Shown here: positions 7,903 through 15,046 of the stretch, piece by piece | How positions within the stretch are numbered: position 1 is the stretch's first letter | How the letters are laid out: each line of letters starts with the position of its first letter | Assembly: GCA_002403455.1 (NCBI GenBank) | Contig: DHHV01000052.1 | Span: 20,481-40,191 of the forward strand | From: Hyphomonadaceae bacterium UBA4763 | GTDB lineage: Bacteria > Pseudomonadota > Alphaproteobacteria > Caulobacterales > Aquidulcibacteraceae | Direction of reading: 5' to 3' | DNA: 19,711 nucleotides | Program-made: the position numbers and the translations under genes | Notes under the pieces: model-generated | Databases searched by the model: none | What the model was told of the DNA's origin: nothing | What the model saw: the letters and a program-made list of their open reading frames with translations, nothing else

Positions 7903-9050
7903 GCGTCAGCGCTCTCATGGGCGCGCAAGGGTTGCGCCGAGTGCATCGCCACGAGCTGATCTTTCACCAGCTTTTCATAAATGTCTTTGGCTTTGCGCTG
8001 ATTGGCGAGCGAGACTTCCGGCGCCATCGGGCCCGAGGTTTTGACGCCGCGCAAATTGACCCAGGCCATTTTGAACGGGTTGGAGAAAGCGTCCTCGGCT
8101 GCGGTTGGCTCGTAACCGCAATGGGCCATGCAATTGGCGCATTTTTCATAGGCGCCCGTGCCGTATTGCTCCCACTCGGTCTCTTCCATCAATTCCTTGA
8201 AGGTCTTGGCATAGCCTTCGCCCAGCAAATAGCAGGGTTTTTGCCAGCCAAAAATGTTGCGAGTCGGCATGCCCCAGGGCGTGCATTGATATTCTTGGTT
8301 GCCAGTCAGGAAATCGACATAAAGCGGGGAATGCGAGAGGTTCCACTTCTTGCCGGACTTTTTGCCGATTTCGAAGACTTTGCGGAAGGTCTCTTTGGTC
8401 TTGCGGCGGTTGAGGAAGTGCTCTTGGTCCGGCGCGCGCTCATAGGCGTAGCCCGGTGAAATCGTCACGCCGTCAAGGCCGAGCTCGGTCGTGTAATCGA
8501 GGAAAGCGGCGATGTCTTCCGGCGCATGGCCGTCAAAAATTGTGCAATTGGCGCTGACGCGGTGGCCGGCTTTCTTGGCGGCGTGGATCGCGGAGATCGC
8601 GCGGTCGAACACGCCCTCTTGGCAGACCGATTTGTCGTGATGCTCGCGCAGGCCGTCGAGGTGTACCGAGAAGAACAGGTAAGGCGAGGGCTCGAAAAGG
8701 GGAAGTTTCTTTTCCAGCAGCAGCGCGTTGGTGCAGAGCGAGACATAGCGCTTTTGGGCGATGAGGCCTTTGACGATCTGATCCATTTCTTTGTGGATCA
8801 GCGGTTCGCCGCCCGGAATGGCGACCATCGGCGCGCCGCATTCATCGGCCGCGTCCAAGCATTCTTGCACCGACAGGCGCTTATTGAGGATCACATCGGG
8901 ATAATCGATCTTGCCGCAGCCCGCGCAAGCAAGGTTGCAGCGGAACAAGGGCTCCAGCATCAGCACCAAGGGATAACGCTTCCGACCCGCCAATTTTTGT
9001 TTCAGGATATAAGCGGCGATATCGGCTTGCTGCTGGAAGGGAACGCCCAT
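7899..9050 (-). CDS. hpnH: Hopanoid biosynthesis radical SAM protein HpnH (adenosylhopane synthase)
   Basis: A 383-residue radical SAM enzyme that couples a 5'-deoxyadenosyl group to a C30 hopene (diploptene) to give adenosylhopane, the first step to extended C35 hopanoids. The [4Fe-4S]/SAM motif is CNLACAGC (Cys38, Cys42, Cys45) in the family signature MLEPLFRCNLACAGCGKIDY. GGEP (80-83) is the SAM-binding glycine motif. A second cysteine set lies at Cys256, Cys273, Cys304, Cys307 and Cys311 (CANCMAHCGYEP), as in HpnH relatives. The frame begins upstream at 9110. The second ATG of an ATGATG pair (9050) is chosen because family members start M-x-x-PF, and GAGG lies six bases upstream; 9053 is equally possible. 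The gene is divergent from ispA-dxs, which make its isoprenoid precursors. No other hpn gene or squalene-hopene cyclase is in the window. Confidence 0.95.
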   Translation of the reverse strand: MGVPFQQQADIAAYILKQKLAGRKRYPLVLMLEPLFRCNLACAGCGKIDYPDVILNKRLSVQECLDAADECGAPMVAIPGGEPLIHKEMDQIVKGLIAQKRYVSLCTNALLLEKKLPLFEPSPYLFFSVHLDGLREHHDKSVCQEGVFDRAISAIHAAKKAGHRVSANCTIFDGHAPEDIAAFLDYTTELGLDGVTISPGYAYERAPDQEHFLNRRKTKETFRKVFEIGKKSGKKWNLSHSPLYVDFLTGNQEYQCTPWGMPTRNIFGWQKPCYLLGEGYAKTFKELMEETEWEQYGTGAYEKCANCMAHCGYEPTAAEDAFSNPFKMAWVNLRGVKTSGPMAPEVSLANQRKAKDIYEKLVKDQLVAMHSAQPLRAHESADA

Positions 9051-9064
9051 CATCGACCTCGTAG

Positions 9065-9080
9065 CTGACTGACCAGTCAG
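9065..9080. promoter_or_regulatory. Palindromic candidate operator at hpnH
   Basis: A perfect 6-base inverted repeat, CTGACT-GACC-AGTCAG, lies 12 bases upstream of the hpnH start pair. It sits just downstream of the -10 element of the predicted hpnH promoter, across the expected transcription start. The GACTGGTCAGTC-like core is the kind of site used by TetR-family repressors; that assignment is inference. No regulator gene is next to it. Confidence 0.5.
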
Positions 9081-9081
9081 T

Positions 9082-9110
9082 TCTATAAACGGGGGATTGT
9101 GGCGCCGCAA
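9082..9110 (-). promoter_or_regulatory. hpnH: Candidate sigma70 promoter of hpnH
   Basis: Read on the minus strand, TTGCGG (9110-9105) and TATAGA (9087-9082) are separated by exactly 17 bases. This places the start of transcription near 9075, inside the inverted repeat at 9065-9080, and leaves a leader of roughly 20-25 bases with the GAGG ribosome binding site. Each box matches the consensus at about four of six positions. Confidence 0.4.
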
Positions 9111-9174
9111 GCCCAGGCTGCTGTTTTTTTTGCATGTTTGCTCCGGCCGGTTTGATCCAAGCGATCCGCCTCGC

Positions 9175-9184
9175 TAAGGAGGGG
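9175..9184 (+). other. Orphan strong Shine-Dalgarno sequence upstream of ispA
   Basis: TAAGGAGGGG is the best ribosome-binding sequence in this part of the window, but no ATG or GTG follows within normal distance. The ispA frame is closed by TGA at 9219-9221. The only nearby start is a TTG at 9199, which would give a 14-codon leader peptide ending at 9241-9243 across the ispA start. It may be chance, part of a short hairpin (GCCTC/GAGGGGC), or a coupling leader. Confidence 0.3.
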
Positions 9185-9221
9185 CGAAATCCGGCATTTT
9201 GATTGCTGTTTTTTATTGTGA

Positions 9222-10163
9222 GTGCGCTTCTTCATGCATATAACCAGCCTCGCGCCCCATCTTGCGCCGCCAGCGGCGGATGCATTGTCCGCAGAGATGA
9301 AAGACATCGCCGCAGCGGCAAGCGCGACGTTGGACCAATTGCTGGCGCCGGTCGCCGGCCCGCGCGGGCGGGTCATGGAGGCGATGCGCTATTCAGCGCT
9401 CGACGGCGGCAAGAGGTTTCGCCCGTTTTTGGTGGTCGCCTCGTCGGATTTGTTCGACGTGCCGCGGGCTTCGTCGCTGCGCGTGGCGGCGGCGCTGGAA
9501 ATGATCCATTGCTATAGCCTGATCCATGACGATCTGCCGGCGATGGATAACGCCGATTTGCGGCGTGGGCGAGCGTCCAACCACAAAGCCTTTGGCGAAG
9601 CGGTGGCGATCCTGGCGGGTGACGGCTTGTTGACCTATGCGTTTGAGGTGCTGGCGGCGCCGGCGACCCATCCGAATGCCGAGGTGCGCTTGCGGTTGAT
9701 CGGCGAATTGGCCCGCGGCGCGGGCGTTGACGGCATGGTCGGCGGCCAGATGCTGGATATCTCGGATCATCGCGCGCAATTCGACATGGCGGGGATCTCT
9801 GAATTGCAGCGGCTGAAGACCGGCGCATTGATCCGATTCGGGTGTCGGGCCGGGGCGATCCTCGCGCAAGCGCCTTATGACGCACTGACAGCGCTCGATA
9901 AATATGCGCTGGATATGGGCTTGGCGTTCCAGGTCGCGGACGATATTTTGGACGTCACCACTTCGACCGAAGCCTTGGGCAAGCCAAGCGCCCAGGACGA
10001 GGACAATGACAAAGCAACCTTTGTGCGGATGCTGGGCCTTGAGCGGGCCCGGGCGTTCGCGCAAGAATTGGTGGAAAGCGCGTGCGCTCACTTGGATGTG
10101 TTCGGTTCGCGGGGCGCGATGCTGGCCGAAGCTGCAAGGTTTTCCGTAAACCGGTCAAGTTGA
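9222..10163 (+). CDS. ispA: Farnesyl diphosphate synthase / polyprenyl synthetase
   Basis: A trans-prenyltransferase that condenses dimethylallyl/geranyl diphosphate with isopentenyl diphosphate, most likely to farnesyl diphosphate (C15), the precursor of squalene, hopanoids and quinone side chains. Motifs: GGKRFRP (62-68), the first Asp-rich motif DDLPAMD (103-109, the DDx4D type typical of bacterial FPP synthases), RRG (114-116), GGQMLD (174-179), KTG (199-201), the second Asp-rich motif DDILD (240-244) and DKATF (263-267). Length from the GTG at 9222 is 313 residues. The start is uncertain: no ribosome binding site precedes 9222, and ATGs at 9234 and 9297 are alternatives; the last gives 288 residues. 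It is followed after 86 bases by dxs, the enzyme supplying its C5 units, a common alphaproteobacterial pairing. Confidence 0.92.
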   Translation: MRFFMHITSLAPHLAPPAADALSAEMKDIAAAASATLDQLLAPVAGPRGRVMEAMRYSALDGGKRFRPFLVVASSDLFDVPRASSLRVAAALEMIHCYSLIHDDLPAMDNADLRRGRASNHKAFGEAVAILAGDGLLTYAFEVLAAPATHPNAEVRLRLIGELARGAGVDGMVGGQMLDISDHRAQFDMAGISELQRLKTGALIRFGCRAGAILAQAPYDALTALDKYALDMGLAFQVADDILDVTTSTEALGKPSAQDEDNDKATFVRMLGLERARAFAQELVESACAHLDVFGSRGAMLAEAARFSVNRSS

Positions 10164-10174
10164 CGACAACCGGT
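10150..10174 (+). repeat. Paired ACCGGT palindromes at the ispA 3' end
   Basis: Two copies of the palindrome ACCGGT (10150-10155 and 10169-10174) flank the ispA stop codon with 13 bases between them. They could form a small hairpin in the ispA-dxs junction or be a protein-binding pair. There is no T-run, so it is not a convincing terminator. Confidence 0.25.
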
Positions 10175-10249
10175 CGCCTTGCAATGGCCGTGATGATTGA
10201 ATAGCGGCGTGCGGACAAAAAAGACCGCGTCGAGATGGAGTGTGATTGA

Positions 10250-12121
10250 ATGGCGAGCAATTCTGGCCGCGCGCTGTTGGACCAAGCCGATACGCCTGAG
10301 GCTTTGCGCCGGCTTGCCGCGCGCGATTTGCCGCAATTGGCGGACGAATTGCGCGCCGAATTGCTGGACGTCGTCTCTGAAACGGGCGGGCATCTGGGCG
10401 CCGGCCTTGGCGTTGTCGAGCTGACGATTGCGCTGCATTACGCCTTCGAGACGCCGAAAGCCAAAATCATCTGGGATGTCAGCCATCAATGCTATCCGCA
10501 TAAACTGATCACGGGGCGGCGCGCGCGCATGCGCAGCATCCGCCAAGGCGGCGGCTTATCCGGCTTTACCTCGCGGGCGGAGAGCGATTTCGACCCGTTC
10601 GGCGCGGCGCATAGTTCGACGGCGATTTCGGCCGGACTTGGCTTCGCCAAGGGCCGGGATTTGCTCGGCGATGATTATGACGTGGTGGCGATCGTTGGCG
10701 ACGGCGCCTTTTCGGCCGGGATGTGCTTTGAGGGCCTCAGCAATGCCGGTCAGGAGCAATCGCCGCTGATCGTTGTGCTGAACGACAATAATATGTCGAT
10801 CGATCCAGCCATTGGCGCTTTCAATGATTATTTGCTGTCGCTTCGGCAAAAGCAGCCCCCGCGCGAAGAGCGGATCGAGCGGCTAAAACGCGGCGAATTG
10901 CCTAATTTCACCGGCCGCGACACGATGTTCGACAATTTCGGCGTTGCCTATGCCGGCCCGTTCAATGGTCACGATATTGAGGAAATGCTGCTGGCTTTTG
11001 CGGCGGCGAAAGCCGCTCGCCGGCCGATCGTCCTGCATTTCCTGACCGAAAAAGGCAAAGGCTATGCGCCGGCCGAAGCCTCGGCCGATCGCTATCATGG
11101 CGTGGCCAAATTCGACGTCGCCACCGGCGTTCAAAAGAAAGCGCCGGCGCGGGCGCCGAGCTACAGCCAAGTGTTCGGCGACGCTCTTTGCCAATTGGCC
11201 GAAACCGACCCAACCATCGTCGCCATCACGCCGGCCATGGCGTCGGGGTCTGGCCTCAACAAATTCTGGAAGTTGTTCCCCAATCGGATGTTCGACGTCG
11301 CGATCGCCGAGCAACATGCGGTAACCTTTGCAGCCGGCCTTGCGGCGGCCGGCATGCGCCCGTTTGCAGCGCTTTATTCAACCTTTTTGCAGCGCGGCTA
11401 TGATCAGCTGATCCATGACGTCGCCATTCAGAATCTGCCGGTTCGCTTTGCGATCGATCGCGCCGGCATGGTCGGCGCCGATGGCGTGACGCACCAAGGC
11501 GCGTTCGACATCGCTTATCTGGGTTGCATCCCCAATCTTGTCATGATGGCGGCGGGCGATGAGAGCGATCTCGCCCGCATGGTCGCGACCGCAGCGGCGA
11601 TCGATGACCGACCCTCGGCATTCCGTTATCCGCGCGGCGAGGGCGTCGGCGTTGTGATCCCCGCGCAGCTCGAGCCGCTGGATATAGGTCGCGGGCGGAT
11701 TTTGCGCGAAGGCGCCGAACTCGCCATTCTGTCATTCGGGGCGCGGTTGCATGACGCTTTGGGGGCGGCGGAAGACCTTTCCACGATCGGCGTTGACGTC
11801 ACCGTCGCCGATGCGCGCTTTGCCAAGCCGATCGATGATCGCTTGGTCGCCGAGCTGTTCCGCGAACATCCCTTCGTGCTGACCTTGGAAGAGGGCTCGA
11901 TCGGCGGGTTTTCGGCGCAAGTCGTCAACAGCCTGTTGCGGCAGGGGCTGTCGGAGCATTTGTCGAAATTGCGCACGCTGCATCTGCCCGATCGCTTTAT
12001 CGATCACGACACGCCGGCGGCGCAGATATCGCAATGTTTCCTGTGCAAAGACAGCATCAAGCGGGTCGTCACGACTTTGTTGCCGGCCAACCGGCGTTTG
12101 CGGGTGGCGAGCGCGGAATAG
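10250..12121 (+). CDS. dxs: 1-deoxy-D-xylulose-5-phosphate synthase
   Basis: A thiamine-diphosphate enzyme that condenses pyruvate and glyceraldehyde 3-phosphate to 1-deoxy-D-xylulose 5-phosphate, the entry step of the methylerythritol phosphate isoprenoid pathway. It has 623 residues, near the family's usual 620-640. Visible: SHQCYPHKLITGRR (78-91), GAAHSSTAISAGLG (118-131, His121), the TPP motif GDG (150-152) ending in NDNN (178-181), the catalytic Glu in AIAEQHAV (351-358), and DQLIHDVAIQNLP (385-397) in the transketolase-like pyrimidine domain, followed by a C-terminal transketolase domain. The ATG at 10250 has GGAG about nine bases upstream. The TPP segment reads GAFSAGMCFEGLSNAG, diverged from the usual GAMSAGMAYEAMNNAG. 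It could be a second, hopanoid-linked copy, but the window cannot show this. Confidence 0.95.
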   Translation: MASNSGRALLDQADTPEALRRLAARDLPQLADELRAELLDVVSETGGHLGAGLGVVELTIALHYAFETPKAKIIWDVSHQCYPHKLITGRRARMRSIRQGGGLSGFTSRAESDFDPFGAAHSSTAISAGLGFAKGRDLLGDDYDVVAIVGDGAFSAGMCFEGLSNAGQEQSPLIVVLNDNNMSIDPAIGAFNDYLLSLRQKQPPREERIERLKRGELPNFTGRDTMFDNFGVAYAGPFNGHDIEEMLLAFAAAKAARRPIVLHFLTEKGKGYAPAEASADRYHGVAKFDVATGVQKKAPARAPSYSQVFGDALCQLAETDPTIVAITPAMASGSGLNKFWKLFPNRMFDVAIAEQHAVTFAAGLAAAGMRPFAALYSTFLQRGYDQLIHDVAIQNLPVRFAIDRAGMVGADGVTHQGAFDIAYLGCIPNLVMMAAGDESDLARMVATAAAIDDRPSAFRYPRGEGVGVVIPAQLEPLDIGRGRILREGAELAILSFGARLHDALGAAEDLSTIGVDVTVADARFAKPIDDRLVAELFREHPFVLTLEEGSIGGFSAQVVNSLLRQGLSEHLSKLRTLHLPDRFIDHDTPAAQISQCFLCKDSIKRVVTTLLPANRRLRVASAE

Positions 12122-12158
12122 GCGCTCTCTCAGCGCCGTTAGCGCCGCTGATAGCGCC
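12121..12158. terminator. Nested inverted repeat between convergent dxs and hydrolase genes
   Basis: Two arm pairs are nested: GGCGCT (12121-12126) with AGCGCC (12153-12158), and TCAGCG (12130-12135) with CGCTGA (12146-12151). They start at the dxs stop and cover the stop of the opposing gene (12139-12141). The position suits a bidirectional transcription end signal. There is no T-run on either strand, so termination activity is inferred from place and shape only. Confidence 0.4.
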
Positions 12159-13185
12159 AGAGGCCGTCATCGGGGAAACGCTCGATCTCGCCACGGTTGC
12201 GTAAATGGTTGAGATGGGCGATCGCCTCGCCTGTCGCCATGCCGAGCAAGTCGCCAGAGATCGGTCGCGCAAATAATGCGCCAAACGTCTCAACCGCTGT
12301 TTTGGGGGCGTCAAGCCGCACCGCCAGCCGCTCGAGCGATCGTTGATGCCCGCTTAAGAGCCCCTCCAGCCGGGTGTGCAGGCCGTAAAACGGCTCGTTA
12401 TGGGAGGGCAGCACCAGGCAATCGGCCGGCAAAGCCGCTTTTAGCTTGTGACACGACGCGATCCAGTCGCCGAGCGGGTCGGCTTCGGGCTCGGTCGGGA
12501 AGACCGAGACATTGGAAGATATGCGTGGCAGCACCTGGTCGCCGGAAATCAGCACATTCATGTCGGGCTGGTAAAGGCAGGCGTGCTCCGGCGAATGGCC
12601 CGAGCCGCAAATCACGCGCCAGGAGCGCCCATCGATGGCGATTTCCTCGCCGTCGCAGATCCGGCGATACGCATCGGGCAGGGTCGACACCGCTTTGCCG
12701 AACCCGCCAAACCGGGCGCGATAATGCGCCAACGCCTCCTCGTCCCAGCCGGCGGCGCGGTAAAAGGCAATGCCAGCCTCGGGTGCGGCGCGGCCCGTAT
12801 CGGCGACCAACATGCGGCAGGTGATATATTCCAGCCGCGTCATCCACAGATCCACCGCGAATTTGCGGGTGATCCAGCCGGCGAGGCCGACATGGTCGGG
12901 ATGCATATGGGTGCAGATGACGCGCTTTATGGCGCGTCCCTCCAAGGCGCCCGCGAACAGCTCACGCCAGTAATTGCGGGATTCCTCCAGCGCCAAGCCG
13001 CAATCGATGAGCGTCCAGCCATCGCCATCGCGCAGGGCCCACAGATTGATCGCCTTCAAGATGAAGGGCAGCGGCATGCGGATCCAGTAAACGCCGTCGG
13101 CGACTTCGCTCATGGCGCCGGGAGCGGGTGGATCGCCAAACGGGTAAACGAGTTTTTGCGGGGCGGCGGCCTCAAAACCATCCAT
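12139..13185 (-). CDS. Metallo-beta-lactamase-fold hydrolase
   Basis: A 348-residue member of the MBL-fold superfamily, probably a two-zinc (thio)esterase or related hydrolase in the cytoplasm. Metal ligands can be read in full: HMHPDH (His93, His95, Asp97, His98), GHSPEH (His197), SGDQ (Asp216) and SHNEPF (His262). The C-terminal 80 or so residues form a helical, winged-helix-like extension (LNHLRNRGEI near the end), as in LACTB2-like relatives. The ATG at 13185 has GGAG 11 bases upstream; an internal ATG at 13113 has no such site. No signal peptide is visible. It is convergent with dxs and divergent, over 146 bases, from the SDR-like gene; that pairing may mean shared control. The substrate is unknown. 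Confidence 0.88.
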   Translation of the reverse strand: MDGFEAAAPQKLVYPFGDPPAPGAMSEVADGVYWIRMPLPFILKAINLWALRDGDGWTLIDCGLALEESRNYWRELFAGALEGRAIKRVICTHMHPDHVGLAGWITRKFAVDLWMTRLEYITCRMLVADTGRAAPEAGIAFYRAAGWDEEALAHYRARFGGFGKAVSTLPDAYRRICDGEEIAIDGRSWRVICGSGHSPEHACLYQPDMNVLISGDQVLPRISSNVSVFPTEPEADPLGDWIASCHKLKAALPADCLVLPSHNEPFYGLHTRLEGLLSGHQRSLERLAVRLDAPKTAVETFGALFARPISGDLLGMATGEAIAHLNHLRNRGEIERFPDDGLWRYQRR

Positions 13186-13281
13186 GGGCGCGCAAGCTCC
13201 TTCGCGTTGATCTTGGTTGGGGTGTGGGCTGCGCGCGCGCGAACGTCAACGGGCGCCCTATGGACAGGGGCGAAAAGCGAT

Positions 13282-13311
13282 TTAAGCCGAACGGCGCAAA
13301 GGCAATACAAT
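13282..13311 (+). promoter_or_regulatory. Weak candidate promoter of the SDR gene
   Basis: TTAAGC (13282-13287) and TACAAT (13306-13311) are separated by 18 bases, 20 bases upstream of the SDR start codon. The -10 box is good (five of six) and the -35 box is poor. It lies in the only spacer upstream of this gene. Confidence 0.3.
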
Positions 13312-13331
13312 CACGGCGAAAAGGAACGCGC

Positions 13332-14057
13332 ATGGCGACGCAAACGGCTTTTATTCTGGGCGCGGGGCCGGGGCTCGGCGCGGCGCTGGCGCGGCAATTT
13401 GCGCGCAGCGGATTGGGGGTCGCATTGGCGCGCCGTGATGGCGCGGCCGCAACGGCCCTGGCGGCGGAGATCGCTGCGCTCGGCGTTCCAACCTTGGGCC
13501 TTGGCGTTGAGGCGGGCGATCCGACCGCCGTCGAAGAGGCCGTCGCGGCGGCTGAAGCGCAGCTCGGGCCGATTTCTTGCGCGGTGATGAATGCGGCGAG
13601 CCTGGTGCGCGCGCCGTTTTTGGACCTGACGCCGGCGCAATTCCTGACGGCTTGGGAGGCGCAAGCCATGGCCGGCATGGGATTTGCGCAAGCGGTCTTG
13701 CGCCGCATGGCGCCGCGCGGGGCCGGGTTCCTGGCGTTTACCGGGGCGACTGCGTCGGGCAAGGCCTCGGCCAATTTCGCAGCGTTCGCTTCGGCGAAAT
13801 TCGCCCTGCGCGCCTTGAGCATGTCGCTGGCGCGCGAGTTTGGGCCGCAAGGCGTGCATGTCGCTCATGTCATCATTGACGGGATAATTGACAGCGCGCG
13901 GCTGCGCGCCACCATGCCAGCGATGGTCGAGCGTTTGGGCGAGGACGGGCTGATGTCGCCGGACTCGATTGCAGCGGCTTATGACTATTTACGTGGCCAG
14001 CCGAAAGACGCCTGGACGTTCGAACTTGATCTGCGCCCCTTCAAAGAAACTTGGTGA
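13332..14057 (+). CDS. SDR-like protein lacking the catalytic tyrosine (SDR_c10 type)
   Basis: A 241-residue protein with a Rossmann fold of the short-chain dehydrogenase/reductase superfamily. The nucleotide-binding glycine motif is GAGPGLG (residues 10-16), and MNAAS (near residue 90) replaces the usual NNAG. In the active site the usual YxxxK reads FAAFASAKFAL: Phe stands where Tyr should be, the Lys is kept. This combination matches the SDR_c10 group as I know it, in which the Tyr is Phe and the tetrad is incomplete. The C-terminus (HVAHVIIDGIID, then AWTFELDLRPF) is also typical of that group. The ATG at 13332 has AAGGA six bases upstream; a longer open frame upstream lacks domain similarity. 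Whether it is a reductase or a non-catalytic nucleotide-binding protein is open. Confidence 0.88.
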   Translation: MATQTAFILGAGPGLGAALARQFARSGLGVALARRDGAAATALAAEIAALGVPTLGLGVEAGDPTAVEEAVAAAEAQLGPISCAVMNAASLVRAPFLDLTPAQFLTAWEAQAMAGMGFAQAVLRRMAPRGAGFLAFTGATASGKASANFAAFASAKFALRALSMSLAREFGPQGVHVAHVIIDGIIDSARLRATMPAMVERLGEDGLMSPDSIAAAYDYLRGQPKDAWTFELDLRPFKETW

Positions 14058-14060
14058 GCA

Positions 14061-15014
14061 TCAAACGCCGGTTTGGCGCGCCAAGGCGGCGGCGACAAGG
14101 TCTTCGACCCGCGCGTCGAAAATCGGGCTAAAAGTGCGGGCGTCATTGCCGACCGGTTTGGTGCTGTTGAGGCCGATCGCGGCGGCATGGCCATATTGCA
14201 GCGCAAACCAGGGCCCGCCGCTCGCGCCTTCGGTCAAAGCGTTTTGGGCGGCGAGCACGCCGCCTTCTATCCCCAAAACGGGCCCGGCCGATTGAAAGGC
14301 TTGTGGGCCGAAGCTGCGCTCGCCCGGTCGCGGATCGGGATAACCGGCGGCAAGGACGCTCGCGCCCGCGCGCAACGGACCGCCGAACCGCAAGCTCGCC
14401 CAATTGATTTTGGCCGACACATGGCCCTCGAGCACGATGGCGGCGACGTCGTAAGGCGAGCGCGCCGCGCCATCGCGCGGGTTGATCCAGCCGCGCAAGG
14501 CGAGGATCGTGTGGCCGCGCAGGACTTGCGCCTCGCCCCCGGGGCGGGCCTGCAGGCGCAAGGACAAAGCCAGGGGAAATTCGCTGGCGCGTTCGCCGCC
14601 ATCGCCTTGCGCATAAATGCAATGGGCGGCGGTCAAGGCGACATTCGACGCAACCAAAAAGAACGAGCAGCGGCGCTTGCGGCTCGCAAAGCTGATTTCC
14701 AGCCGGCCGATGGCGCTGAACGGATCGGCATCGAGCGCTTCGATCGGGCTGGTGCGTCCGTTCGGCAATTGGTTCAGCTGCCGCGTCCACAGGATCGGGT
14801 CGCGGGCGGAGATCGCGCCATTTTGGATGAGCACCTCGCGCGCGGCGAGATCGGCGCGCGCGGGGCGCGGCTGCGACCGCGCGATGGCTTGATCAAAGCC
14901 GGCCAATTGCGGCGGCGGCAAAGGGCGCGGGGCGCTGCGCGTCAAAGCCGCCGGGGCGAGCCGCAATGGCGTGACGATGATATCCGCGCCCGGGTCGTTG
15001 AAATACTCGGCCAC
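14061..15014 (-). CDS. Trypsin-like serine protease (S1 family)
   Basis: A 317-residue protein with the chymotrypsin-fold catalytic triad readable as LTAAHC (His131), SPYDVAAIVL (Asp189) and GASGGPW (Ser265). It resembles the V8/trypsin-like peptidases of bacteria. About 95 residues precede the protease domain, rich in Pro, Ala and Arg and possibly a propeptide or interaction region. No hydrophobic signal peptide is visible from the GTG start at 15014. GAAGGA-like sequence (GAAGGAC) about ten bases upstream supports that start, which lies 32 bases after the sua5 stop. So it is either a cytoplasmic protease or exported by an unusual route. Its stop is three bases from the stop of the convergent SDR gene. 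It is last in the minus-strand series. Substrate unknown. Confidence 0.82.
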   Translation of the reverse strand: MAEYFNDPGADIIVTPLRLAPAALTRSAPRPLPPPQLAGFDQAIARSQPRPARADLAAREVLIQNGAISARDPILWTRQLNQLPNGRTSPIEALDADPFSAIGRLEISFASRKRRCSFFLVASNVALTAAHCIYAQGDGGERASEFPLALSLRLQARPGGEAQVLRGHTILALRGWINPRDGAARSPYDVAAIVLEGHVSAKINWASLRFGGPLRAGASVLAAGYPDPRPGERSFGPQAFQSAGPVLGIEGGVLAAQNALTEGASGGPWFALQYGHAAAIGLNSTKPVGNDARTFSPIFDARVEDLVAAALARQTGV

Positions 15015-15046
15015 AGCCGCGCCGTCCTTCGGTGATCGTCGGGCAC

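Noticed and set aside
7923..7937. GCGCAA-ggg-TTGCGC hairpin as a terminator for the glycan operon
   Set aside because: It lies within the hpnH coding sequence, has a short stem and no T-run; codon bias alone can make it.
14073..15035. A plus-strand open frame of about 320 codons opposite the serine protease
   Set aside because: The protease on the other strand has a full catalytic triad; this frame is Gly/Arg/Ala-rich without any recognisable domain.
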